From: Alkaliphilus flagellatus
Lineage (GTDB): Bacteria > Bacillota > Clostridia > Peptostreptococcales > Natronincolaceae
Reading direction: 5' to 3'
Assembly: GCF_018919215.1 (NCBI RefSeq)
Contig: NZ_JAHLQK010000006.1
Span: forward strand, 62,001-126,000
DNA: 64,000 bases
Shown here: in pieces, positions 17,316 to 26,658 of the stretch
Layout: each line of letters opens with the position of its first letter
How positions within the stretch are numbered: position 1 is the stretch's first letter
The notes under the pieces: generated by a model
The model's input: the letters and a program-made list of their open reading frames with translations, nothing else
Told to the model about the DNA's origin: nothing
The model's database searches: none
Made by a program: the position numbers and the translations under genes

Positions 17316-18629
17316 AAATATATTTTTATTAAAATTATATATAGGAGATCTTTTCCTATATGAAAATCTTTTTCTATTTCTTTTTTTAATTCGCAAATAT
17401 GCAATAAATATTTGCCATAAAATAAATGCACTAATAAATATAACAAAAAACTTGGAAGGTTTTAAAAGTTTAAGTAATATAGGTTGTTCTTCTATAGACT
17501 CTTTAGCAATCAAATCTATTTCACCTATAACTTCGTTGTCTAAAGAGTAACTGAGTTTTCCTAGCGCTTGACCTTGAGTAATCGGTGCTTTAATATTTTC
17601 ATTTATTGAAATACTTTCTGTAATATCACTTAATTTTGTATTATTTGGTATTATAGAAAGTTTATCATTTGCAATGGAAATGTTAACATAGTTCTCTTTA
17701 CCATTTTTTACAGGAACTTTAAGTTGGTCAGAATTTTTTCCTGTTAGTGATACTAACTTAAAGTTTGCATGCCCATAGTCAATTAAAGTTCTAGAATCAC
17801 TATAGACATCTACACCTTCTGCTCCAAGTATAACGGAAATTAAACGATGATCGTCTTTAACTCCAGAGCTTATAAGACATTGCTTAGCTGCGCCTGTATA
17901 CCCTGTTTTAATTCCATCGATAATATCATATTTAATATTTATGTACTTTCCATCATAAAGCATTTGATTCCCAATACCTGTACCCCATAAAAACTTATTT
18001 GTATTGCGATAATATCTAGTTTCTGGTGTTTGTTCTGTCGGTTCAAATGTTAGCATAGGAGTATTTACAATTTCTCTAAAAAGGTCAAAACTCATAGCAT
18101 GCTTTGCAATCATTGCTAAGTCATAAGCTGTGGTCACATGACTCGTGTCTGGTAAACCGTGCGGATTGGAGAAATTAGTATTTAATGCACCAAGTTCTTT
18201 GGCACGTTGATTCATCATCTCGACAAACTTTTCTACAGAGCCAGCTACATGAATAGCTAGTGCCTCCGCAGTGTCGTTGGCAGAACGAATCAATAGGGCA
18301 TGCAAAAGTTCTTTAACTGTAAATGACTCTCCCCTTAAAAGATACATGCTAGAACCATCTACATAAAGATCGTAATCAATAGTAACCTTATCATCTAAGT
18401 TAGCATTCTCTAATACTAAAACGGCTGTCATTACTTTAGTAGTACTTGCTGGATAAGTTTGCTGATGAGCATTTTTATCGAACAAAACCTTTCCTGTTTC
18501 GTAGTCTATTAGTACTCCATTCGGAGCAGTAATAGTAGGAACTTCTTGAGCAAAAGTAATGTTTGATATGGATGTAACAATAAAAACTATTAAAGTAAAA
18601 ATTAATAAGTATCTCCACTTATATTTCAT
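17310..18629 (-). CDS. dacF: D-alanyl-D-alanine carboxypeptidase (DacF-like, S11)
   Basis: 439 aa penicillin-binding serine carboxypeptidase that trims peptidoglycan stem peptides. Signal peptide in the first 27 residues; catalytic motifs STTK (about 63-66, in the TYPASTTKVM block), SAN (in IRSAND) and KTG (in GIKTGYTG). A PBP5-C type domain and a C-terminal membrane helix follow, then a very basic cytoplasmic tail. The start at 18629 is chosen because a GGGGG site lies just upstream; an in-frame ATG is 18 nt further. Confidence 0.92.
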   Translation of the reverse strand: MKYKWRYLLIFTLIVFIVTSISNITFAQEVPTITAPNGVLIDYETGKVLFDKNAHQQTYPASTTKVMTAVLVLENANLDDKVTIDYDLYVDGSSMYLLRGESFTVKELLHALLIRSANDTAEALAIHVAGSVEKFVEMMNQRAKELGALNTNFSNPHGLPDTSHVTTAYDLAMIAKHAMSFDLFREIVNTPMLTFEPTEQTPETRYYRNTNKFLWGTGIGNQMLYDGKYINIKYDIIDGIKTGYTGAAKQCLISSGVKDDHRLISVILGAEGVDVYSDSRTLIDYGHANFKLVSLTGKNSDQLKVPVKNGKENYVNISIANDKLSIIPNNTKLSDITESISINENIKAPITQGQALGKLSYSLDNEVIGEIDLIAKESIEEQPILLKLLKPSKFFVIFISAFILWQIFIAYLRIKKRNRKRFSYRKRSPIYNFNKNIFK

Positions 18630-18809
18630 AGTCCCCCTACCCTTCATATAATAAAACTGATTATCTAATATAGTATACCAGAAATTATAAAGAAAATTAA
18701 GGAAAAATTATTATTAATAAAAGGGAAAGTTGTAAATAGATAGAAATATAATAACTAAACTCTTATTTTCTTACAATATAATAATTAAATTATTGAAAAG
18801 AGGGATTAT

Positions 18810-19451
18810 ATGAATTTAGGTAAAAAACAAAATCTAATAATAGTTATTGCAATTACAGTTATAGTGTTAGGTTTCTCAATTTCTAACTATATAAAGCAGC
18901 AAAAAGTCTATGTCCTAAGCCATGAGGAAAAAAAAGATATTTTACATGAAAGTAGTACAGAAAGTGGTAAAGATAGTAGTAGCAATAGAGATGAGATCAA
19001 TAGTGAGAAAATAGTAGTACATATAGAAGGTGAGGTTGTCAGCCCTGGCGTATACGAATTAGATAAAGATACAAGGGTTTTTGATGTTATTGAAGCAGCT
19101 GGAGGATTATTAGAAACAGCAAATCGGAAAAAAATTAATTTAGCTAAAAAAATAGTAGATGAAGAATATATATACATCCCTAGTGAAAGTGATGAAAATG
19201 TAGAAATTCAAAATATAACTAATGCACCTATAACGACTAATATTAATAAAAATGAAAGTCTTGTAAATATTAACAATGCTAGTATGACAGAATTAAATAG
19301 CCTACCAGGTATAGGAGAAGTATTAGCTAACAGAATAATAGAATACAGAAGTGAAAAAGGGGATTTTAAATCTGTAGAAGAATTAAAAAACGTAAGTGGA
19401 ATAGGGGATAAAAAATTTAGCGAAATAAAGGATAAGGTAACTGTAAAATGA
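18810..19451 (+). CDS. comEA: ComEA-like DNA-binding protein (SLBB + helix-hairpin-helix)
   Basis: 213 aa. N-terminal membrane anchor (about 9-26), an SLBB domain (about 70-120, VVHIEGEVVSPGVYELDKDTRV), and a C-terminal double helix-hairpin-helix (about 152-212: VNINNASMTELNSLPGIGEVLANRIIEYR). In competent bacteria ComEA binds incoming double-stranded DNA outside the membrane. comEC/comEB are not adjacent, so a role in transformation is unproven here. Confidence 0.88.
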   Translation: MNLGKKQNLIIVIAITVIVLGFSISNYIKQQKVYVLSHEEKKDILHESSTESGKDSSSNRDEINSEKIVVHIEGEVVSPGVYELDKDTRVFDVIEAAGGLLETANRKKINLAKKIVDEEYIYIPSESDENVEIQNITNAPITTNINKNESLVNINNASMTELNSLPGIGEVLANRIIEYRSEKGDFKSVEELKNVSGIGDKKFSEIKDKVTVK

Positions 19452-19552
19452 TAACAGGTTTAAGTATAACAATAAATGATGTATAATATATATGATTTAT
19501 TATATTATGTAGTTTAGCGATTATTATAGGTATATTAATAAGGAGGATTAGG

Positions 19553-20593
19553 ATGACAAACCCTCAAAGACTTACACAAATGACTACAAGCTCAGGCTGA
19601 GCGGCTAAAATAGGACCAGATGTCCTTGCGCAGGTTCTGTGCAATTTACCAAAAGTAGAAGATAAAAAACTAATTGTAAGCCTAGATACTTCTGATGATG
19701 CAGCTGTATATGAACTTAATGAAGACACAGCTCTAATTCAAACTCTGGACTTTTTTACACCAGTTGTAGATGATCCATATACATATGGACAAATAGCAGC
19801 AGCCAACTCATTAAGCGATGTATATGCTATGGGAGGAAAACCACTTATGGCAATGAATATTGTATGTTTTCCAAGCTGCTTAGACCCTAAAGTACTACAA
19901 GAGGTACTAAAAGGTGGGGCAGATAAAATAATAGAAGCTGGGGCATTATTAGTTGGAGGCCACACTGTTGAGGATAATGAGCCTAAATATGGACTTTCTG
20001 TTACTGGAGTTGTTCACCCTAAAAAAGTATTAGCTAACAGTACGGCTCGAGTGGGAGATTATTTAATACTTACAAAGCCTGTTGGATTAGGAGTATTAAA
20101 TACAGCTATAAAAGCAGATATTGCTTCTAAAGAGCAATATGATATCGCTGTAAAAACTATGGTTACATTGAACAAATATGCTTTTGAGGCAATTGAACAT
20201 GTAAACATTTCTTCCTGTACAGATATTACAGGATTTGGTTTTCTTGGACATGCTTACGAGATGGCAAAGGGGAGTGAAGTATCCTTAGAGATTTACTCAG
20301 ATAAGATTCCTATACTAAAAGGAGCAAGAGATCTTGCTAGTATGGGTATTATACCGGCTGGTATGTATTCTAACAAAAAGCATATTGAGAAAGAAGTAAG
20401 AATAGTAGGAAATATAGAAAATGTGATAGAAGATTTACTGTATGATCCCCAAACGTCGGGAGGTCTGTTGGTAGCAGTACATGAAGCTGATGTAGAAAAG
20501 GCTCTTGAAAGCTTATCTATCAATACAGATATTAAATTTTCTATTGTTGGAAGGGTTCTTCCAAAGGGAGAATATGCTATTTATTTAAAGTAA
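19553..20593 (+). CDS. selD: Selenide, water dikinase, a selenoprotein (in-frame UGA = Sec)
   Basis: 346 aa, reading one UGA at 19598-19600 (codon 16) as selenocysteine. Makes selenophosphate from selenide and ATP. The N-terminus [25 protein letters not shown] puts Sec exactly where other SelD proteins have the catalytic Cys/Sec, followed by the conserved Lys. Downstream blocks: [84 protein letters not shown]. Start: AGGAGG 6 nt before the ATG. A hairpin directly after the UGA fits a bacterial SECIS. selA, selB and tRNA-Sec are nearby. Confidence 0.96.
19601..19631 (+). promoter_or_regulatory. Candidate bacterial SECIS element in selD
   Basis: Immediately 3' of the UGA: AGGAC (19612-19616), loop CAGAT, GTCCT (19622-19626), a perfect 5-bp stem, with an outer GCG/CGC pairing possible. 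Bacterial SECIS hairpins lie in this window after the UGA and are bound by SelB. Confidence 0.65.
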
Positions 20594-20614
20594 ATAAATT
20601 TAAATAAATATAAT

Positions 20615-20652
20615 AAAAAACGGGTACATTTTAGTAATGTATACCCGTTTTT
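20615..20652. terminator. Bidirectional terminator between selD and the symporter gene
   Basis: AAAAACGGGTA-CATT / AATG-TA-TACCCGTTTTTT stem with a 2-nt bulge, A tract on one side and T tract on the other. Serves two convergent genes. Confidence 0.88.
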
Positions 20653-20666
20653 TATTGACTATAATA

Positions 20667-22064
20667 TTATTTATTAGGACCTTTTGCAAATGATTTATCA
20701 GCAAAGAACTCCTTTGTTAGCTTAAACACTACTCCACTTAATCCTAATAGACCTATTAAGTTAGGAATTGCCATTAATCCGTTCATAGTATCAGCTATAC
20801 CCCAAATAAGCTCTAAGTTAGCAACAGTTCCAACGAATACTAGTGGTATCCAAAGTATTCTATAGTACTTCTTAACCTTTGGTCCAAATAAATACTCGGC
20901 ACATTTTTCTCCGTAGTATGCCCAACCTAAAATAGTAGAGAAAGCAAATAGTAAAATACCAATTGCTACTATAATGCCACCAGGTCCAGGAAGACCTCTG
21001 TTAAATGCTGCAGTTGTTAATGCAGCACCTGTTAATTGTTCTCCACCAGTATTTGCTGGTAACCATACGCCAGTAGATAATATGGCTAAAGCAGTTACAG
21101 AACAAATAAGGATTGTATCAACAAATACTTCAAAGATTCCCCATAGACCTTGACGTACAGGATGGTCAGTTTTTGCAGCAGCATGGGCGATTGGAGCAGA
21201 GCCAAGACCAGCTTCGTTAGTAAATACTCCACGAGCAACCCCGTATCTCATAGCCATCATAACTGCTGCACCTGCAAATCCACCAGTAGCAGCTCTAGCT
21301 GAAAATGCATGACTAAAGATTTCTGCAAAAGCACCCGGAATACCACTTGCATTTAATATAAGAATTAATACAGCACCAATTATATAGAACAAAGCCATGA
21401 AAGGTACTAACTTTTCAGTAACAGAAGCAATACGGCCTATCCCCCCAATTATAACAAGTGCAGCACCTACCGCTAATACAATACCTGTAACATAGTGAGG
21501 AATATTAAAAGTAGCATTAATCGCCTCAGCAACAGAGTTAGATTGAACCATATTACCAATACCAAATGCAGCAAAAGCTCCTAGTATTGCGAATAATGTA
21601 GCTAACCATTTTAAATTAAGTCCATTTCTAATATAGTACATTGGACCTCCTGACCAACTACCGTCAGCATTTTTTTCTCGATATTGTACAGCTAATACTA
21701 CCTCGGCAAACTTTGTCATCATACCGAAGAATGCAGAAATCCACATCCAAAATACAGCACCAGGTCCACCAAGAGCAATAGCTGTAGCAACTCCAGCAAT
21801 ATTACCTGTTCCAACTGTAGCAGCTAAAGCCGTTGATACAGCTTGAAAAGGAGTAATATCTCCATCTTCGCCACCTTCTGATTTAACAAAAATTTTCATT
21901 AGAGTTTCTTGCATAGCATAGATAAATTTTCTAATTTGGAAAAAATTAGTTCTAAATGTGAAGAAAATACCTGTTCCTACTAATAATACTAGCATATAAG
22001 GACCCCAAACTAGTCCATTAAGAAAATCGTTAATTTGCTCTATTGTGCTTAAGAATGCAAACAT
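20667..22064 (-). CDS. Sodium:alanine/glycine symporter (AgcS family)
   Basis: 465 aa, about 11 membrane helices. AGCS signatures: LAATVGTGNIAGVATAIALGGPGAVFWMW and GVARGVFTNEAGLGSAPIAHAAA. Imports alanine or glycine with Na+. It sits in reverse orientation between selD and selA. Glycine uptake would suit a Sec-dependent glycine reductase organism, but that is inference. ATG start is 7 nt from GAGGGGGA; TTG two codons earlier is possible. Confidence 0.92.
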   Translation of the reverse strand: MFAFLSTIEQINDFLNGLVWGPYMLVLLVGTGIFFTFRTNFFQIRKFIYAMQETLMKIFVKSEGGEDGDITPFQAVSTALAATVGTGNIAGVATAIALGGPGAVFWMWISAFFGMMTKFAEVVLAVQYREKNADGSWSGGPMYYIRNGLNLKWLATLFAILGAFAAFGIGNMVQSNSVAEAINATFNIPHYVTGIVLAVGAALVIIGGIGRIASVTEKLVPFMALFYIIGAVLILILNASGIPGAFAEIFSHAFSARAATGGFAGAAVMMAMRYGVARGVFTNEAGLGSAPIAHAAAKTDHPVRQGLWGIFEVFVDTILICSVTALAILSTGVWLPANTGGEQLTGAALTTAAFNRGLPGPGGIIVAIGILLFAFSTILGWAYYGEKCAEYLFGPKVKKYYRILWIPLVFVGTVANLELIWGIADTMNGLMAIPNLIGLLGLSGVVFKLTKEFFADKSFAKGPNK

Positions 22065-22605
22065 ATACAATCCCCCTCTAAATATTTAGATTAATTATTA
22101 AAAATGTAAAATAATTATTGAATAGTTTTTTATGAAGTATTGTTGAGTATTAAATTTAAAAGATAATATCAATTAATAATTAAAAAATAAATACATAATT
22201 AATTAACTAACCAACCATTTTATTGAATATTCCGAAAAATAAGCACGCCTCCTTGATTTGCATATTTCAATGAAGTTGATAAAAAAATAACAATAACCAC
22301 ATAGGAAACTATTGTAAAATTGCCAGTACATTTTTAATTAGGTATATATTATCATAATAATAAGAAAATTAAAATAGATTTTTACAAAATTTATAATGAT
22401 TATTATAAAATTGCTTACTTATTACTTAATTGTTACTTAAAATATGTTATTATGTATTAAATATTGGTGCATACTCTATCTTGATCTTTAAAATAGTATA
22501 CTAGTGTGTAAAATATGTTATAATCTATATATCTATATATCTTATAGAAAGAACATGATAGAAGTAAAAAATCATAAATTTATCATCTTTAGGAGTGAAT
22601 TAGTT
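22065..22605. other. Long AT-rich intergenic region between divergent agcS-type gene and selA
   Basis: About 540 nt with no convincing gene. An upstream in-frame extension of selA exists (from 22504) but is not SelA-like. The region must hold the promoters of both divergent genes. A TTGTTA / TTATTAT pair near 22430-22455 is a weak promoter candidate for selA. I see no riboswitch, tRNA or clear repeat. Confidence 0.5.
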
Positions 22606-24009
22606 ATGAGCAAAGGAAAAATACTTAGCACATTACCTTCAGTGGATGAGCTATTGAATCATAAAGAAATCTTAACTTTAGTGCAGGAGGTTCCTCGTAG
22701 AGTAGTTGTAAATGAAATACGTAGGAGCATAGAAAATTATAGAAAAAAAATATTACAAATAGATGAAACATCACTAAACACTTTTAAAATAGATATAGAA
22801 GAAATTATTTATAATATAATTAGCAACAGTCATAAATTTATGAGAATGAATTTAAGAGAGGTCATAAATGGTACGGGAACAGTGTTGCATACTAACTTAG
22901 GAAGATCTCTTTTAAGTAATACTATTAAAGATGAAATATGGGATATAGCTTCTGGATATTCTACACTAGAGATAGATGTTTCAACAGGAAAAAGAGGAAG
23001 TCGTTATAGTCATGTTACTGAAATTATAAAATTTTTAACTGGGGCAGAAGATGCCCTAGTTGTTAATAATAACGCAGCAGCGGTCATGCTTGTACTTAGT
23101 ACAATGGCTAAAAACAAAGAAGTAATTGTATCAAGAGGAGAATTGGTTGAAATAGGAGGATCCTTTAGGGTTCCGGATGTAATGGAGCAAAGTGGTGCTA
23201 AACTTGTAGATATTGGAACAACCAATAAAACACATTTATGGGACTATGAAAATGCTATAGGTGAAAATACCGCCGCATTTTTAAAAGTACATACTAGTAA
23301 TTATAAAATACTAGGGTTTACAGATAGCGTAAGTGTTAAGGATTTAGTAGATTTGGGCAAAAAAAACAATGTACCTGTAATTGAAGACCTAGGTAGTGGT
23401 GTATTAGTGGATTTACAAAAATATGGTTTAACTCATGAACCTACTGTTCAAGAAAGTGTTGCTGCTGGTGCCGATATAGTTACTTTTAGTGGAGATAAAT
23501 TATTAGGAGGTCCACAGGCAGGCATAATTGTAGGTAAGAAATGTTTTATTGATAAAATGAAGAAAAACCCATTAACTAGGGCATTTAGAATTGATAAATT
23601 GACTATGGCAGCATTAGAGGCAACTTTAAAGCTTTACTTAGATGAAGAAAATGCTATAAAAAATATACCTACTTTAAGAATGCTAACAGAATCACTTGAT
23701 TCTATTAAGAAAAGGACTAACGTATTATATGAAATGATTTCATCTAAAGGACTAGATCTAGAAGTTAATATTAGTAGTGATTATTCAGAGGTTGGTGGAG
23801 GTTCTTTGCCTTTAGAGAAACTACCAACATGTACGTTGACACTTAAATCTAAAAGCATTTCAGTATCGCAGTTAGAAAACAAGCTTAGAAAATATAGCAG
23901 ACCTATTTTTACAAGAGTACAAGACGACAGAGTAATAATTGATTTGCGTACAATAAAACAAGAACAATATGAGATAATAGTACAAGCATTAGTGGAAGTT
24001 ATGAAATAG
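22606..24009 (+). CDS. selA: L-seryl-tRNA(Sec) selenium transferase
   Basis: 467 aa PLP enzyme converting Ser-tRNA(Sec) to Sec-tRNA(Sec) with selenophosphate. N-terminal domain LPSVDELL, the INGTGTVLHTNLGRS block, and the PLP lysine in TFSGDKLLGGPQAGI. Start chosen at 22606 behind AGGAGTG; this gives the standard length. selB follows after 16 nt. Confidence 0.96.
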   Translation: MSKGKILSTLPSVDELLNHKEILTLVQEVPRRVVVNEIRRSIENYRKKILQIDETSLNTFKIDIEEIIYNIISNSHKFMRMNLREVINGTGTVLHTNLGRSLLSNTIKDEIWDIASGYSTLEIDVSTGKRGSRYSHVTEIIKFLTGAEDALVVNNNAAAVMLVLSTMAKNKEVIVSRGELVEIGGSFRVPDVMEQSGAKLVDIGTTNKTHLWDYENAIGENTAAFLKVHTSNYKILGFTDSVSVKDLVDLGKKNNVPVIEDLGSGVLVDLQKYGLTHEPTVQESVAAGADIVTFSGDKLLGGPQAGIIVGKKCFIDKMKKNPLTRAFRIDKLTMAALEATLKLYLDEENAIKNIPTLRMLTESLDSIKKRTNVLYEMISSKGLDLEVNISSDYSEVGGGSLPLEKLPTCTLTLKSKSISVSQLENKLRKYSRPIFTRVQDDRVIIDLRTIKQEQYEIIVQALVEVMK

Positions 24010-24025
24010 GGGGCTTTGGACGTAG

Positions 24026-25921
24026 ATGAAAAATGTTGTAATTGGAACTTCAGGACATATTGATCATGGAAAAACTACTTTAATAAGAGCATTAACAGGC
24101 CATGAGACAGATCGTTTAAATGAAGAAAAAAAGAGAGGCATATCTATAGAATTAGGTTTTACATATTTTGACTTACCTAGTGGGAAAAGGGCAGGTATTA
24201 TTGATGTACCCGGACACGAAAAGTTTATTCGAAATATGCTCACTGGAGTTGGAGGCATGGATATTGTTATGTTAGTTGTTGCTGCAGATGAAGGTGTAAT
24301 GCCCCAAACTAAAGAGCATCTAGATATTCTATCCTTACTTAAAATAAAAAAAGGAATAATTGTAATTACAAAATCAACCTTAGTTGATGATGAATGGCTA
24401 GAATTAATTAAAGAAGATATCAAAGAAAAGGTTAAAGGAACCTTTTTAGAGAATGCGGAAATGATAGCCGTAGATTCTGTTAAAGGAGTAGGCATTGATA
24501 ATTTGGTTAAGAAAATTGATGTACTAACAGATGAAACGGAAAGTAGGGATATTAACGCACCCGTTAGAATGCCTATAGATAGAATATTTACTATTACCGG
24601 TTTTGGTACTGTAGTAACTGGAACATTAATGGAAGGTCAAATTTCGGTTGAAGATACATTGGAAATTTTACCAGATAAGGTTAAGGTTCGCATACGAAAC
24701 ATACAGGTTCATGGAAAATCTGTTGATATTGCTTATGCTGGACAGAGAGTAGCTATTAATTTAGCTAATACTAAGAAAGAAGATATTGAAAGAGGTCAAA
24801 TATTGGCTCAAATAAATTCAATGGAACCTACTATGATGATAGATGCGAAGCTAAGCCTATTAAAAGACCTATCAAAGCCCATTAAAAACCGTGATCGGGT
24901 AAGAATATATCATGGTGCTTCTGAAATTCTTGCTAGAGTTACCTTGCTGAACCAGGAAGAGGCAAGTACAGATGAAAATATTTACGTTCAATTTAGGTTA
25001 GAAGAACCAACTACTGTAAAAAAAGGAGACCATTTAGTTATTAGATATTATTCTCCTATGGAGACCTTAGGTGGAGCAGTAGTAATAGATGCTAATCCTA
25101 AAAAACATAAGAGGTTCGATGAGGATGTGCTAAAAGATCTAGCTATAAGGGAAGAGGGGAGCCCTGAGGAAATTGTGGAAAAACAAATAGATATCCATAG
25201 CAGTGAGTTTCCGGATCTGGCACTTATAGCCAAGTTAACATCCCAGCAAGTAAATAATGTAAAAGAAATACTATCCAACCTAATTAATGAAAATAAAGTA
25301 TTTATGCTAGGAAATGATAATGTTATTCATACAAAATACTATGAAAAGGTCAAAGAAGAATTAACATTTATACTTAAATCCTATCATAATAATAATCCTC
25401 TTAAGACAGGTATGTTAAAAGAAGAAGTTAGAAGTAAACTATTTCCTAAAATAAAGAGTAAAATTGTAGATACTTTAATTGATACATTTGTTAAAAATCA
25501 AGTTGTAAAAATTCAAGGAAAATTCATGTCATTATACGAGTTTAATATTATATTTACGCCAACTCATGAAAAAATCAAAGCTCAACTTGAGGAAATATAT
25601 CTAAGGGAACCTTATTCAACACCACGTTTTGAGGATGTTATACAAAATATGCAATTTAAAAAAGTAGATATTGAGCAGGTTTTTGATGCTATACTCGGAG
25701 ATACTTTAGTTAAATTGAACCAAGAAATTATACTTCATGTTAAAGCATACGAAGATGCTAAATTAAAGTTGGCAGACTATATTAACAAAACTGGTAGTAT
25801 TACTCTTTCGGAATTTAGAGATATGTTAAATACTAGTAGAAAGTATGCTGTTGCATTGTTAGAGTATTTTGATAACGAAAGATTTACAAAAAGAATAGAT
25901 GAAAAAAGGATTTTGTATTAA
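24026..25921 (+). CDS. selB: Selenocysteine-specific elongation factor SelB
   Basis: 631 aa. Delivers Sec-tRNA(Sec) to UGA codons marked by SECIS. GTPase domain: GHIDHGKTT (about 10-18), DVPGHEKFIRNM (about 60-71); EF-Tu-like domains 2 and 3 (about 175-345); C-terminal winged helices (about 370-631) that bind SECIS RNA. Odd: the G4 guanine-recognition motif, usually N/TKxD, reads TKSTLVDD, so the Asp is replaced by Thr unless the downstream Asp substitutes. Confidence 0.96.
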   Translation: MKNVVIGTSGHIDHGKTTLIRALTGHETDRLNEEKKRGISIELGFTYFDLPSGKRAGIIDVPGHEKFIRNMLTGVGGMDIVMLVVAADEGVMPQTKEHLDILSLLKIKKGIIVITKSTLVDDEWLELIKEDIKEKVKGTFLENAEMIAVDSVKGVGIDNLVKKIDVLTDETESRDINAPVRMPIDRIFTITGFGTVVTGTLMEGQISVEDTLEILPDKVKVRIRNIQVHGKSVDIAYAGQRVAINLANTKKEDIERGQILAQINSMEPTMMIDAKLSLLKDLSKPIKNRDRVRIYHGASEILARVTLLNQEEASTDENIYVQFRLEEPTTVKKGDHLVIRYYSPMETLGGAVVIDANPKKHKRFDEDVLKDLAIREEGSPEEIVEKQIDIHSSEFPDLALIAKLTSQQVNNVKEILSNLINENKVFMLGNDNVIHTKYYEKVKEELTFILKSYHNNNPLKTGMLKEEVRSKLFPKIKSKIVDTLIDTFVKNQVVKIQGKFMSLYEFNIIFTPTHEKIKAQLEEIYLREPYSTPRFEDVIQNMQFKKVDIEQVFDAILGDTLVKLNQEIILHVKAYEDAKLKLADYINKTGSITLSEFRDMLNTSRKYAVALLEYFDNERFTKRIDEKRILY

Positions 25922-25968
25922 TTAAAATAGTAATTATTATTCCAATTAATAAGGAATGGGGTGAAAAA

Positions 25969-26658
25969 ATGGGATATAAAATTTTAATTGTAGATGATGA
26001 GCCTCTTTTGGTAAAGGGGTTAAAATATAGTCTGGAACAAGATGGGTATGAAATATTTACAGCATTTGACGGTGAAGAAGCATTAGAAAAAGTGAAGGAA
26101 CAAAAGGTGGATTTAATTTTATTAGATCTAATGCTTCCTAAAATAGATGGTTTGCAAGTATGTCAACAAATACGATTAAGCTCTCAGATTCCTATTATTA
26201 TGCTAACTGCTAAGGGTGAAGACATGAGTAAAATATTAGGCTTAGAATATGGTGCAGATGACTATTTAACTAAGCCATTTAATATTTTAGAATTAAAAGC
26301 TAGAATAAAGGCTGTTTTAAGAAGATACCAAAGCATAGATCAACCAATTGAGGAGAGAATTATTAAAATTGATGATTTTAAAATTAATACTTTAGGTAGA
26401 AAAGTAAGTTTGAATGGAGCAGATATAAATCTAACAGCTAAGGAATTTGATTTATTGCTATTGCTAGCGTCAAATCCAGGAAAGATTTATAGCAGAGAAG
26501 AATTATTAGAAATAATTTGGGGTTATGAATATTTTGGAGACTTACGAACAGTAGACGTGCATATTAGACGTTTAAGAGAAAAAATCGAACTTAACTCTAG
26601 TAACCCAGGATACATATTGACAAAGTGGGGAGTTGGGTACTATTTTAGGAATAAATAA
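25969..26658 (+). CDS. OmpR/PhoB-family response regulator
   Basis: 229 aa. Receiver domain (1-120) with acidic pair DDE (9-11), phospho-acceptor Asp53 in LLDLMLPK and Lys in TKPF; winged-helix DNA-binding domain (about 130-228, RTVDVHIRRLREKIE). The sensor kinase gene overlaps its 3' end by 26 nt. Overall like WalR/PhoP regulators of Firmicutes; target genes unknown. Confidence 0.93.
   Translation: MGYKILIVDDEPLLVKGLKYSLEQDGYEIFTAFDGEEALEKVKEQKVDLILLDLMLPKIDGLQVCQQIRLSSQIPIIMLTAKGEDMSKILGLEYGADDYLTKPFNILELKARIKAVLRRYQSIDQPIEERIIKIDDFKINTLGRKVSLNGADINLTAKEFDLLLLLASNPGKIYSREELLEIIWGYEYFGDLRTVDVHIRRLREKIELNSSNPGYILTKWGVGYYFRNK

Noticed and set aside
19553-19830. selD start region as a broken gene
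   Set aside because: The TGA sits at the known Sec/Cys catalytic position, with a hairpin after it and the full Sec machinery nearby; reading as Sec is far better supported.
22504-22605. Longer N-terminus for SelA
   Set aside because: The extra residues are not SelA-like and the ribosome site favours 22606.
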